Under the pieces are notes generated by a model, which saw only the letters and a list, made by a program, of their open reading frames with translations, was not told the origin of the DNA and searched no databases. The translations under genes and the position numbers were made by a program. Shown in pieces: positions 33,298 to 41,301 of a DNA stretch of 64,000 bases; positions within the stretch are counted from its first letter, which is position 1, and the number at the start of each line of letters is the position of its first letter. Source of the DNA: Steroidobacteraceae bacterium (lineage in GTDB: Bacteria > Pseudomonadota > Gammaproteobacteria > Steroidobacterales > Steroidobacteraceae); the NCBI GenBank assembly GCA_019187185.1, contig JABAQU010000020.1, forward strand, positions 62,001 to 126,000, written 5' to 3'.

Positions 33298-34128
33298 TCA
33301 GAATCCCCCGATGCCGCTGTCGATGACCACCGGTGTATTTGTCCAGCGCCCGTCCGGCGTGCGATACCAGCCGCCCGCGGCGAGTGAGCCCCCGTCGAGG
33401 TGCAACGTGGTGCCCGTCACCCAGCCCGCGAGGTCGCTCGCGAGAAACAGTGCGCAACCCGCGGCATCCGCCGGTTGCCCGAAGCGCCCGAGCGGAATCC
33501 AGCGGGGCAGATGCTCGAGGTACTTCGGTGGAATCCACTCCGAAGGCTTCACCTGCGCCGATTCGGTCGTCTCCGGCGCGATTTCGTTCACGCGGATGCC
33601 GGCAGGGCCGAGGTTGAGTGCGAGACTGCGCGTGAAGCCCGACACGCCGGCCTTGAAGGCCGAATAGACGATGTTGAGCGGAATGCCGCGGAACGCCTCG
33701 ATCGTCGAGATGTTGATGATGCTGCCGCCGGGACCGGTCTTCTTCATGAGCGGCAACGCCGCACGCGTCACGACGAATATCTGCCGCAGGTTCACCGCGT
33801 AGAGCGCGTCGAATTCCCCGTCCGCATAGTCCTCGAGCGGCTTCACGATGCCGAGGAAGTCGCCGACATTGTTCACGAGCACGTCGAGGCGGCCGAAGCG
33901 CTGCCGGACATCGTCGAGCAGCGTGCCGACCTGCACCGCATCGCGCACGTCGGTCACCGACACGAACGCCGCGGCGCCGAGTGCGGCGCGCAGGGCATCT
34001 GCACGTGCGCGATCGATCTCGGCCGCAACGACGCGCGCACCCGACTTCGCGAAGGCGTCCGCGATGCCGCGCCCGATTCCGGCGCCAGCGCCGGTGACGA
34101 GGACCACCTTGCCGGTGAAATCGATCAT
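33298..34128 (-). CDS. Short-chain dehydrogenase/reductase (SDR)
   Basis: A 276-residue classical SDR. The NAD(P) motif TGAGAGIG is at 12-19, NNVG near 86-89, and the catalytic Ser141, Tyr155 and Lys159 are all present (INISTIEA, YSAFK). The Asp/Glu at the end of beta-2 (AAEIDRAR) favours NAD(H). It has a C-terminal extension of about 25 residues (GWYRTPDGRWTNTPVVIDS). It is divergent from the cytochrome P450 with only 65 bases between starts, so a shared regulatory region is likely and the two may serve one oxidation pathway, for example of a terpenoid or steroid alcohol; this is inference. Confidence 0.92.
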   Translation of the reverse strand: MIDFTGKVVLVTGAGAGIGRGIADAFAKSGARVVAAEIDRARADALRAALGAAAFVSVTDVRDAVQVGTLLDDVRQRFGRLDVLVNNVGDFLGIVKPLEDYADGEFDALYAVNLRQIFVVTRAALPLMKKTGPGGSIINISTIEAFRGIPLNIVYSAFKAGVSGFTRSLALNLGPAGIRVNEIAPETTESAQVKPSEWIPPKYLEHLPRWIPLGRFGQPADAAGCALFLASDLAGWVTGTTLHLDGGSLAAGGWYRTPDGRWTNTPVVIDSGIGGF

Positions 34129-34193
34129 ACTGCTGCTCCCGCGCCTGCCTGCCGTGAAGGTGCAGCATAGGGGATTCGGTTCGGAGTTTCTTC

Positions 34194-35348
34194 ATGAACG
34201 ACTCGCAAGACTGGGATCCCCGCTCGGCCGAAGTCCTCGCAGACCCGCTCGCAGCCTACGACCGCATGCGCCGTCGCTGCCCCGTGGCGCACAGCGATTA
34301 CCTGCACTATTCCGTGTTTCGCCATGCCGACGTCCTGCACATACTCGCGGACCCGGAGACCTTCAGCAGCCAGGCCTCGCGGCACGTGTCGGTGCCGAAC
34401 ACGATGGACCCGCCGGAGCACACGGCCTACCGGCGCGCGATCGATCCCTATTTCAGTGCCGCGCGCATGGCCACTTTCGAGCCCGTGTGCCGGAGAATCT
34501 GCGCTGAACTGGTGAGAGCCCTGCCGCGCGACACGCCGGTCGAGATCATGTTCGGACTCGCGCATCCCTTCGCCGTGCGTGCGCAATGCGCATTTCTCGG
34601 TTGGCCCGACACCCTGCACGAGCCGCTGCGCCAATGGATCCACAAGAAGAATGTGGCCACGCTCTCGGGCGACAGCCACGCCATCGCCGCCGTGGCGAAC
34701 GAGTTCGACGAGACCATCCTCGCGATCCTGAAGGAGCGCCGTGCCGCCGCGGGCAGGGCACCTGACGATGTGACGACCTGCCTGATGCACGAGCGCGTCG
34801 ACGGACAGCCGCTGCGCGCCGACGAGATCGTCTCGATCCTGCGCAACTGGACCGTCGGAGAACTCGGCACCATCGCCTCGAGCGTCGGCATCATCGCCGA
34901 CTATCTCGCTTGCCGTCCCGCCTTGCAGGCCCGGCTGCGCGCTGAACCGCGGGAAGTGCGTGCCGCCAACGACGAAATCCTGCGCATTCATGCGCCGCTG
35001 ATCGCCAATCGGCGGACGCCGACCCGCGCGGTTCGCGTCGGTGACACCCGCATCGAGGCCGGCGAGCGGATCACGCTGATGTGGGCATCAGCCAACCGCG
35101 ACGAGGCGGTCTTCGGCGACCCGGACGAGTTCCGACTCGATCGCGATCCTGCGCTCAATCTGCTCTATGGAGCCGGCATACACGCCTGCCCAGGCGCGCC
35201 GCTCGCGCGGCTGGAGCTCGAAGCCATCATCCAGGCCCTGCTCGCCGGTACCCATGCGATCGAACGGGTCGACGGTGCGGCGCCAGTTCCCGCGACGTAT
35301 CCGGCCAGCGGGTTTCGGCACGCCACGCTCGTGTTGCGTGACCACTGA
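34194..35348 (+). CDS. Cytochrome P450
   Basis: A 384-residue soluble bacterial P450. The haem-binding loop is LLYGAGIHACPGAPLARLE with the axial Cys332. The ExxR of helix K is NDEILR. The usual I-helix AGxDT is replaced by VGELGTIASSVG, a variant found in some bacterial P450 groups. The N-terminus is short, with no membrane anchor. P450s use ferredoxin-delivered electrons to hydroxylate substrates; the FdxA at 16.7 kb is not adjacent and no reductase is nearby. It is divergent from the SDR and followed by tRNA-Ser on the other strand. ATG at 34194. Confidence 0.93.
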   Translation: MNDSQDWDPRSAEVLADPLAAYDRMRRRCPVAHSDYLHYSVFRHADVLHILADPETFSSQASRHVSVPNTMDPPEHTAYRRAIDPYFSAARMATFEPVCRRICAELVRALPRDTPVEIMFGLAHPFAVRAQCAFLGWPDTLHEPLRQWIHKKNVATLSGDSHAIAAVANEFDETILAILKERRAAAGRAPDDVTTCLMHERVDGQPLRADEIVSILRNWTVGELGTIASSVGIIADYLACRPALQARLRAEPREVRAANDEILRIHAPLIANRRTPTRAVRVGDTRIEAGERITLMWASANRDEAVFGDPDEFRLDRDPALNLLYGAGIHACPGAPLARLELEAIIQALLAGTHAIERVDGAAPVPATYPASGFRHATLVLRDH

Positions 35349-35365
35349 TCCATGGAACGCTGAAT

Positions 35366-35458
35366 TGGCGGAGAGGGTGGGATTCGAACCCACGTGCCGG
35401 GATTAACCGACCATCCGATTTCGAGTCGGCGCCGTTATGACCACTTCGGTACCTCTCC
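35366..35458 (-). tRNA. tRNA-Ser (anticodon CGA)
   Basis: The minus strand folds as a class II tRNA. The acceptor stem is GGAGAGG/CCTCTCC with discriminator G and an encoded CCA. The anticodon loop CTCGAAA gives anticodon CGA. A long variable arm follows, then a T-arm with GTTCGAATC. It is 93 nt including CCA. One apparent mismatch tops the anticodon stem (position 27:43). It reads the UCG codon of high-GC genes. Confidence 0.93.
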
Positions 35459-35609
35459 GGGAGCTCTCAGGCGCAATTTATTGAATTTACGCCGGCTTTC
35501 GACCCCGTTGCCCGCCATGCAACCGGGCCCGGAACCGCGCGGGATATCCCGCCAGCGGCCCCGCCGAGCTTGCTATTCTAGCGGAAGTTTTCTCGCGAGA
35601 GGTGGCTCG

Positions 35610-37046
35610 ATGCGCCACGTCGGTGACCCGTGGCGCTGGCGGGTTCTCAGTGTGCTCGGCGCCCTCGCGGGCCTCGCCCAATGCACGGCGCCACCTTCCA
35701 CACTCGAGCAGATCCGTGGACGCGGCGAACTGCGCGTCGCGACGCTGAACCTGCCGACGACCTGGTACCAGGGCGCCCAGGGCATCGAGGGGCTCGAATA
35801 CGACCTCGCGAGCGGGTTTGCGCGCACCCTCGGCGTGCGCCTCACGATGACACCCTACGAGAATGAGTGGCAAATGCTCGAGGCATTGCGCACGGGTGAC
35901 GCCGATATTGCCGCCGCGCTCCTCACGTACCGGGGACCCTGGCGCAGCTTCGCCCTGCCCTCGCGCACCTACGACCAGGTATCCCAGCTCGTCGTCTACA
36001 CCCGCGGCACCGTGCGACCGAAGAATGTCGCGGCCCTCGCGCATCGGCGCATCGTCGTCAAGGCGGAGAGCCCCCAGGCGGACGTCCTGCACGCGCTGCG
36101 CGATCGCATCGGTCACGCCCTCAAATGGGAAGAATTGCCGGCCGATGCGGTCAATCGTCCGCTCGATGTGCTTGCGGCCGGCGACGCCGACATCACGATC
36201 GTCGATGCGGCGTCATTCAGCTTCATCCACCAGGCCTACCCGGAGTTGTTGTCGGCGTTCGAACTCACGCAAACGCGGCCAGTGCAGTGGATCGTGCGGC
36301 GGCGATCGAATGCCCTGCGCGCGGCGATCGACACCTGGCTCGGCAGCGAGACCGCGCGCCAGGTAGTCGCCGCCGCGACGGTCACGCCGGTCGAGACCTC
36401 GCCACGTCTGCAACTCGCGATGGCGCGGGATTTCCGCGGCCGGATCGAATCGCGCCTGCCGCTCCTGCGGCCGTGGTTCGAGGAGGCCGCGCTCGAGACC
36501 AAGGTCGACTGGCGACTCCTCGCGGCAATCGGCTATCAGGAGTCGCAGTGGGACCGCAATGCGCGCTCGCCGAACGGTGCGCTCGGCGTGATGATGCTGA
36601 TGCCGGAAACCGCCACCTCGGTGGGTGTCGAGGATCCGTTCGATCCGCGCGAAAACATCCTCGGCGGCGCACGCTACTTCATCGAAGTGCGCGACAAGAT
36701 CCCCGCGCGCATCCCGGAGCCGGACCGCACGTCGATGGCGCTCGCAGCCTACAACGTCGGTTACGGACACCTCGAAGATGCACGCGTGCTCACGCAAAGT
36801 CGCGGCGGCAATCCCGATCGATGGGCGGATGTCCGCGAGAACCTGCCGCTACTGGCGCAGGAAGGCTGGTACCTGCAGGCGAAGCGAGGCTATGCGCGCG
36901 GCTGGGAGCCGGTGCAGTTCGAACGGAGAGTGCGGCAGTACTTCAGCGTGCTCGAGTGGCAGACGCTGCCGTCGATCGAAACGGCATTGCAGGCAGAAAC
37001 GCCGCTGCTGCCCACTGCGACCGCGACGGAAGTCGCGACGCAGTGA
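35610..37046 (+). CDS. mltF: Membrane-bound lytic murein transglycosylase F
   Basis: A 478-residue protein with the MltF two-domain layout: an N-terminal lipobox-like ALAGLAQC (Cys25), a periplasmic solute-binding-like domain (about 35-265), and a C-terminal SLT lysozyme-like domain. The SLT domain carries the catalytic Glu311 in IGYQESQWD and the following GALGVMMLMPETA. It cleaves the peptidoglycan glycan strand to 1,6-anhydro-muropeptides at the outer membrane. ATG at 35610 has GAGAGGTGG upstream. Its proximity to tadA about 1.6 kb away recalls the enterobacterial tadA-mltF neighbourhood and supports a gammaproteobacterial origin. Confidence 0.93.
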   Translation: MRHVGDPWRWRVLSVLGALAGLAQCTAPPSTLEQIRGRGELRVATLNLPTTWYQGAQGIEGLEYDLASGFARTLGVRLTMTPYENEWQMLEALRTGDADIAAALLTYRGPWRSFALPSRTYDQVSQLVVYTRGTVRPKNVAALAHRRIVVKAESPQADVLHALRDRIGHALKWEELPADAVNRPLDVLAAGDADITIVDAASFSFIHQAYPELLSAFELTQTRPVQWIVRRRSNALRAAIDTWLGSETARQVVAAATVTPVETSPRLQLAMARDFRGRIESRLPLLRPWFEEAALETKVDWRLLAAIGYQESQWDRNARSPNGALGVMMLMPETATSVGVEDPFDPRENILGGARYFIEVRDKIPARIPEPDRTSMALAAYNVGYGHLEDARVLTQSRGGNPDRWADVRENLPLLAQEGWYLQAKRGYARGWEPVQFERRVRQYFSVLEWQTLPSIETALQAETPLLPTATATEVATQ

Positions 37047-37068
37047 GCAGCAGAAGGAGTCGAAACGA

Positions 37069-37557
37069 TCAGCCGTGCGCGCGACGGCGCACGAGGACGA
37101 GTCCGAGGAGACCGAGGCCCAGCAGCGCGAGCGTGCTCGGCTCGGGCACACGCGCCGCCTGCGCGACGAAGCGCATCGTTCCGCTGTAGCCCGTGAACAG
37201 ACCACCCGCATTGCCGGCGACGAACAGCGAGTACGCGCCCGCCGTCAGGCCGGAAAACGAGAAGTGCCCCGGCGTAAAATCGAAGTCGAAGTATGTGTTC
37301 GAGGCGAGCGCAACCAGTTGCACGTCGGTCCGGCCGAACCACCAGTCGCCCTCGATGATGAGACCGTACACGTCGGCATTGTTCGTGAGATCGAAGCCGT
37401 ACTCATCGGCGAAATTCTCGGGGGCAAAGAGCCACCCGTTGCCGAAGTGGACGGTTTCCGGCGCCGTTACCGAGCCGAGGTCGATGTAATCCGCATGTGC
37501 AGCACCCGAGGCGGCGATGGCGAGGGCGGCAAGTGCGAGCCTGAATTTTCTGGTCAT
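37069..37557 (-). CDS. PEP-CTERM sorting-domain protein
   Basis: A 162-residue exported protein: signal peptide MTRKFRLALAALAIAASGAAHA, a small beta-rich body with alternating acidic and aromatic residues, and a C-terminal VPEPSTLALLGLGLLGLVLV followed by RRR. That tripartite tail is the PEP-CTERM signal processed by exosortase, linking the protein to exopolysaccharide and biofilm matrix. The exosortase is not in the window. ATG at 37557 starts the signal peptide. The gene converges with mltF. Function otherwise unknown. Confidence 0.9.
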   Translation of the reverse strand: MTRKFRLALAALAIAASGAAHADYIDLGSVTAPETVHFGNGWLFAPENFADEYGFDLTNNADVYGLIIEGDWWFGRTDVQLVALASNTYFDFDFTPGHFSFSGLTAGAYSLFVAGNAGGLFTGYSGTMRFVAQAARVPEPSTLALLGLGLLGLVLVRRRAHG

Positions 37558-37676
37558 TTTGTTTCGATCCCCTGACGGGCTGGATACTACGGTCTGCCCA
37601 TAGAGGAGCAAGTTCTGGGCCAGCCCTGGTAACTTCATTAAAAACAATAGCTTGTGTCAGTGCCGCTCCCCGGGGG

Positions 37677-38225
37677 CTACAGCTCTGTAAAGATTTCCGA
37701 CACTGGCCCCGGCTCAGCTACCACCTGCAGCATTGAACGGACCGCAGGCCGCAGGAAGCCCGCCTGCACCGCATGGTCGAGGAACGCGACGAGCGGGTCG
37801 TAGTAGCCCGCCGTGTTGATGAGTGCGCAGGGCTTGGCATGAAGGCCGAGTTGCGCCCAGGTCCACATTTCGAACAACTCGTCGAGCGTACCTATGCCGC
37901 CTGGCAACGCGATGAAGGCGTCGGACAGTTCGGCCATTTTCGCCTTGCGCTCCTGCATCGATTCCGTGACGACGAGGTCCGCGAGCCCGCCGTGCGCGAG
38001 TTCCTTGCGCATGAGGATCCGGGGGATGACCCCCACCACACTCCCGCCGGCGGCGAGCGCCGCATCGGCGACCACGCCCATCAGCCCGACGCTCGCGCCG
38101 CCATAGACGAGCGTCACGCCCTCGCGCGCGAGCGCGGCACCGAGCGCGGCGGCAGCCCCGGCATAGGCCGGCGACGCGCCCATCTGCGAACCGCAATAGA
38201 CACAGACGCTGCGGATGGCGCTCAT
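37677..38225 (-). CDS. LOG-family protein (cytokinin riboside 5'-monophosphate phosphoribohydrolase-like)
   Basis: A 182-residue Rossmann-fold protein of the LOG/TIGR00730 family. It starts [11 protein letters not shown] and carries the signature [16 protein letters not shown]. Family members hydrolyse nucleoside 5'-monophosphates such as AMP to base and ribose phosphate. The ATG at 38225 overlaps the tadA stop by four bases; the open frame upstream of it is a continuation into tadA's antisense-shifted frame and is not coding. It is the third and last gene of a coupled set with the TPR-sulfotransferase and tadA. Confidence 0.92.
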   Translation of the reverse strand: MSAIRSVCVYCGSQMGASPAYAGAAAALGAALAREGVTLVYGGASVGLMGVVADAALAAGGSVVGVIPRILMRKELAHGGLADLVVTESMQERKAKMAELSDAFIALPGGIGTLDELFEMWTWAQLGLHAKPCALINTAGYYDPLVAFLDHAVQAGFLRPAVRSMLQVVAEPGPVSEIFTEL

Positions 38226-38683
38226 GCGCCCCTCCGGGCCGCAAAGAATCGCGCCAGCAGCTCCGCGCACTCCCGCTCGAGCACGCCGCCGAACACGTCG
38301 ACGCGATGGTTCATCGCCGGCAGCCTGAACGCGTCGATCGTGCTGCCTGCGGCACCCGCCTTCGGATCCCAGGCCCCGAACACGACACGCCGCACGCGCG
38401 CGTGCACGATCGCGGCGGCGCACATGAGACACGGCTCGAGCGTGACATAGAGCGTCGAGTCGATGAGGCGGTAGCTGCCGAGCGAGCGCCCCGCTGCGCG
38501 CAGCGCCTCGATCTCGGCATGCGCGCTCGGATCGTGCGCAGCGATCGGACGGTTGTGGCCCTCGCCGACGATATCGTCGCCGCGCACGATCACGGCGCCC
38601 ACCGGCACCTCGTCGTGCGCCGCGGCCTGCGCCGCGAGCGCCAGGGCGTGCTGCATGAAATAGGTATCGCCGCGGGCGTTCAT
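38222..38683 (-). CDS. tadA: tRNA-specific adenosine deaminase
   Basis: A 153-residue cytidine-deaminase-fold enzyme. It has the zinc motif HAE (His55, Glu57) and PCLMC (Cys85, Cys88), plus the TadA-typical VPVGAVIV near the N-terminus and the C-terminal helix [13 protein letters not shown]. It converts the A34 wobble base to inosine in tRNA-Arg(ACG) and is generally essential. ATG at 38683 overlaps the TPR-sulfotransferase stop by four bases, and its stop overlaps the LOG start, so three genes are translationally chained. Confidence 0.95.
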   Translation of the reverse strand: MNARGDTYFMQHALALAAQAAAHDEVPVGAVIVRGDDIVGEGHNRPIAAHDPSAHAEIEALRAAGRSLGSYRLIDSTLYVTLEPCLMCAAAIVHARVRRVVFGAWDPKAGAAGSTIDAFRLPAMNHRVDVFGGVLERECAELLARFFAARRGA

Positions 38684-40173
38684 GGGTCGATGCCGCGCGC
38701 CTTCAACCACGCGGCGAGCGGCGCGAGCTGCCGCCTGTAATGTCCTGCGCGCCCGGACGAGCCGCGATGGATCGGGCGGCGCACCTGCCAGACGCTCGCG
38801 GTCTTCACGGCTGCCTCCGAACGCTCCGGCGAGAGACAGGCATCGTCCCAGGCGAGCCCGCAGAACCCAAGCAATCGTTCGATCGACTCGCGAGGTGCAC
38901 GCACGAAGCGGTCGTAGTCGACATCGAGGATGTCGCTGCCGTACAGCGCACGCCAATGCGCCATGAGGCGGCGATACTCCGCATAGCGGTGACCCGTGTC
39001 CATGAGATCGAGCGCATAGCCCATGCGCGGGTCGAGGTGCAGGAACCAGACCGACAGGCAGTTGTCGAGCGGGTTGCGCGTCGTGTGCACGATTCTGGCT
39101 TCGGGAAAGAGCGTCTCGATGAGCCCGACGTGGAGGAAATTGTCGGGCCGCTTGTCCGTGACGAACGCGGCACCCGGGAAGCGCTGCGCCAGCCCGTCAA
39201 GATACTTCGTGGCGAGCGCCCGGCGCCTCTCCGGGGAGAGCCGCGCGAGCGACGCGGGGTACGGCGCGAGATCGTCGCGCACGATGGCCGGCAGCAGGTC
39301 GAGTTCGCCGCCTGCGGTCACCTGCGGGTGTCGGGCGAGCACCTGCTCGACGAGCGTCGAGCCGGAACGGAACATGCCGCAGATGAAAATCGGCTGCGGT
39401 GTGCCTGTCGATGCCGCCGCGGCGTCGACCGCTGGTACGACGCGATCGCGCGCCGCAAACGTCGCAATCAGCGCATCGGTGTGCGCAGTCGCCGCGGCAC
39501 GGTCGTACAGCGGAGCGCGGGCACCGACGCTCGCGCGGCTCGCACGATTGGCGGCGGCGTAGGCCTCGAATGCGTCATCGTACGCACCGCATTCATCGAG
39601 CAGCTTGCCGAGCGCAAAACCGAGGCTCGCCCGAGCCGCGGCGTCCAGGCAGGAGTCGGCGAGCGCCGCGCGCAGACGTGCGAGCAGCGGATCGCTGCTG
39701 TCGGCAACGCCCTTCAACGACGCGTAGCGGGCGAGCGCCTCGAAGTGATGGGTGTCGATCCCGAGCAGGCGTTCGTAGGTCGCGAGCGCCGCCTCGCGCC
39801 GGCCGAGATCCTCGTGCAGGTTGGCAAGATTGAGCAGCGCCGGCACATAGCGCGGATTCAGCGCGAGCGCGGCATCGAGCTCGCGCTCGGCCGCTGCATC
39901 CTGACGCAGGTGATCGGCGTAGATGACCCCACAATTGAGGTGCACTTCCTCGGGATCGCGCACACCGCGGCCGAGCGCCTCGCGGTACGCGGCGAGTGCC
40001 GCATCGAATCGCCCCGCCCTGCGACGCAGGACCGCGAGGTTGAACCAGCTCTCGGGCAATGCGGGATGGGCGGCGAGCAGGCGCTCGTAGGCGGCGATCG
40101 CCTCGGGAACGCGGCCGGCGCGCTCGAGCCGCACCGCCTCGCGCAGCTGCGCCTCTGGCAGGTGCGACGTCAT
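38680..40173 (-). CDS. TPR-repeat sulfotransferase-family protein
   Basis: A 497-residue two-part protein. Residues about 1-230 form several tetratricopeptide repeats ([40 protein letters not shown]). Residues about 258-497 form a PAPS-dependent sulfotransferase fold with 5'-phosphosulfate loop [16 protein letters not shown] and 3'-phosphate segment [18 protein letters not shown]. The family transfers sulfate from PAPS to proteins or small molecules; the TPR part probably holds a protein substrate. ATG at 40173 starts the TPR; sequence upstream in frame is not conserved. It is coupled to tadA. Confidence 0.9.
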   Translation of the reverse strand: MTSHLPEAQLREAVRLERAGRVPEAIAAYERLLAAHPALPESWFNLAVLRRRAGRFDAALAAYREALGRGVRDPEEVHLNCGVIYADHLRQDAAAERELDAALALNPRYVPALLNLANLHEDLGRREAALATYERLLGIDTHHFEALARYASLKGVADSSDPLLARLRAALADSCLDAAARASLGFALGKLLDECGAYDDAFEAYAAANRASRASVGARAPLYDRAAATAHTDALIATFAARDRVVPAVDAAAASTGTPQPIFICGMFRSGSTLVEQVLARHPQVTAGGELDLLPAIVRDDLAPYPASLARLSPERRRALATKYLDGLAQRFPGAAFVTDKRPDNFLHVGLIETLFPEARIVHTTRNPLDNCLSVWFLHLDPRMGYALDLMDTGHRYAEYRRLMAHWRALYGSDILDVDYDRFVRAPRESIERLLGFCGLAWDDACLSPERSEAAVKTASVWQVRRPIHRGSSGRAGHYRRQLAPLAAWLKARGIDP

Positions 40174-40240
40174 TCGGGAATTGTAGCGGATGCGGACACT
40201 CCCGATTGTGCGCGGGATCGTTCGCCGCCATTCTTCGCCG

Positions 40241-40777
40241 ATGCCCCCGACCCGCATCGAACGCTGGCGCTCACCACTCATTCTCGTCACGCTCGGCGCA
40301 CTGCTGTTCGCGCTGCTTTCGGGCTCGGTGCTCCTCTTTTTCGGCATGCCGCGCGCACGCCGCGAATACTGGGTGCTCGTGCATTGGCTCGCCGCCATGG
40401 CGGCGCTCGTGCCCTACGCGCTCTACCAGTGGCGCCACTGGCAGCGCGTCCGCGAGCATGCAAGGCTCACGCATTATCGTGTGGGCCTGCACGCCTTCAT
40501 CATCATCTGCGGCACCGTGCTCACCGGGCTGCCGCTCGTGCTGCCGCTCGAAGCCGGCACGCGCGCCTACACGATCGTCGACCTCGCGCACATCTTCTTC
40601 GGGTTCGTGTTCGTGCTGCTCGTATCGGCGCACCTGACGCTCGTCGCCGTACTCACCGTGACGCGCGCGGCGGGAGGCGACGAGGTGCGGCAGGCGCGAG
40701 CTGCCGTTCGCCGGCTGCTGATCGGCGCGACGCTGGTGGCGCTCGCGGGTCTCGTGGCCGCAATTACAGGTAGTTGA
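40241..40777 (+). CDS. Small 4-TM membrane protein, possible b-type cytochrome
   Basis: A 178-residue protein with four TMs: about 10-36, 46-62, 80-105 and 115-142, plus a terminal hydrophobic stretch at 158-176. Histidines lie in or near TMs (LVHWLAA, RVGLHAFII, DLAHIFFG, VSAHLTLVA), spaced as in cytochrome b561/DUF4405-like proteins that hold haem b. I do not recognise it with confidence. An alternative start at 40190 would leave only 16 bases to the divergent TPR-sulfotransferase start, so I chose ATG 40241. Its 3' end overlaps the next gene, on the opposite strand, by 14 bases. Confidence 0.7.
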   Translation: MPPTRIERWRSPLILVTLGALLFALLSGSVLLFFGMPRARREYWVLVHWLAAMAALVPYALYQWRHWQRVREHARLTHYRVGLHAFIIICGTVLTGLPLVLPLEAGTRAYTIVDLAHIFFGFVFVLLVSAHLTLVAVLTVTRAAGGDEVRQARAAVRRLLIGATLVALAGLVAAITGS

Positions 40778-41186
40778 TTGCGTACAGCGCCCAGCCCGAT
40801 CCCACGCTGAGCGTCCAGAGGCCGAGAAACAACCAGGTGATCGCCGGGTGGTCGGCGAAGAAATGCGCGTTGCGCTTCTGCGCGACGAACGCGAGATACG
40901 AATACACGACGAGCAGCAGGAACACGAGCAACGACAGGATGCCGTGCGCCGCCATGAACGGCGCGAGCGGATGCGGCGTGCTGGCCGCTTCCTCGCCCGC
41001 CGATGTCTCGCGCATGCGGAAGATCATGTACATCATGTTGACCGAGAACTCGAAGATGATCAGCACCGCGGCGAACAGCCACGCGAAACCCTTGCGGGCG
41101 CGGCTGCGCAGCACGATGTAGAACACGCCGGCGGTGACGAAGAATTCGGCGATCGCGGAAAAGGTACTGAAGGCGGGTGCGTTCAT
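40764..41186 (-). CDS. Small 4-TM membrane protein of unknown function
   Basis: A 140-residue protein with four hydrophobic segments (about 10-26, 33-54, 79-98 and 116-136). Short loops carry conserved-looking histidines (STPHPLAPFMAAHG, NAHFFADHP). The layout resembles DUF420-type cytochrome-oxidase-associated proteins, but the match is weak. It converges with the possible cytochrome at 40241-40777, and the two overlap at their 3' ends. No partner is obvious; the 115 bases to the TonB receptor end hold nothing I can identify. Confidence 0.72.
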   Translation of the reverse strand: MNAPAFSTFSAIAEFFVTAGVFYIVLRSRARKGFAWLFAAVLIIFEFSVNMMYMIFRMRETSAGEEAASTPHPLAPFMAAHGILSLLVFLLLVVYSYLAFVAQKRNAHFFADHPAITWLFLGLWTLSVGSGWALYAINYL

Positions 41187-41301
41187 GGGTCCAGGTGTGG
41201 CGCGCTGAAATCCGGCGCATCGGGTGCGCGATCGTCGCGCGATGTTCCTGTGCAGTCTACCGCATCGGCGAGCTCATGGGCCCGTGGCCGCACCACGCCA
41301 C

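Noticed and set aside
38740-40773. A 677-codon plus-strand frame opposite the TPR-sulfotransferase.
   Set aside because: It is the complement of a conserved protein and has no recognisable domain of its own.
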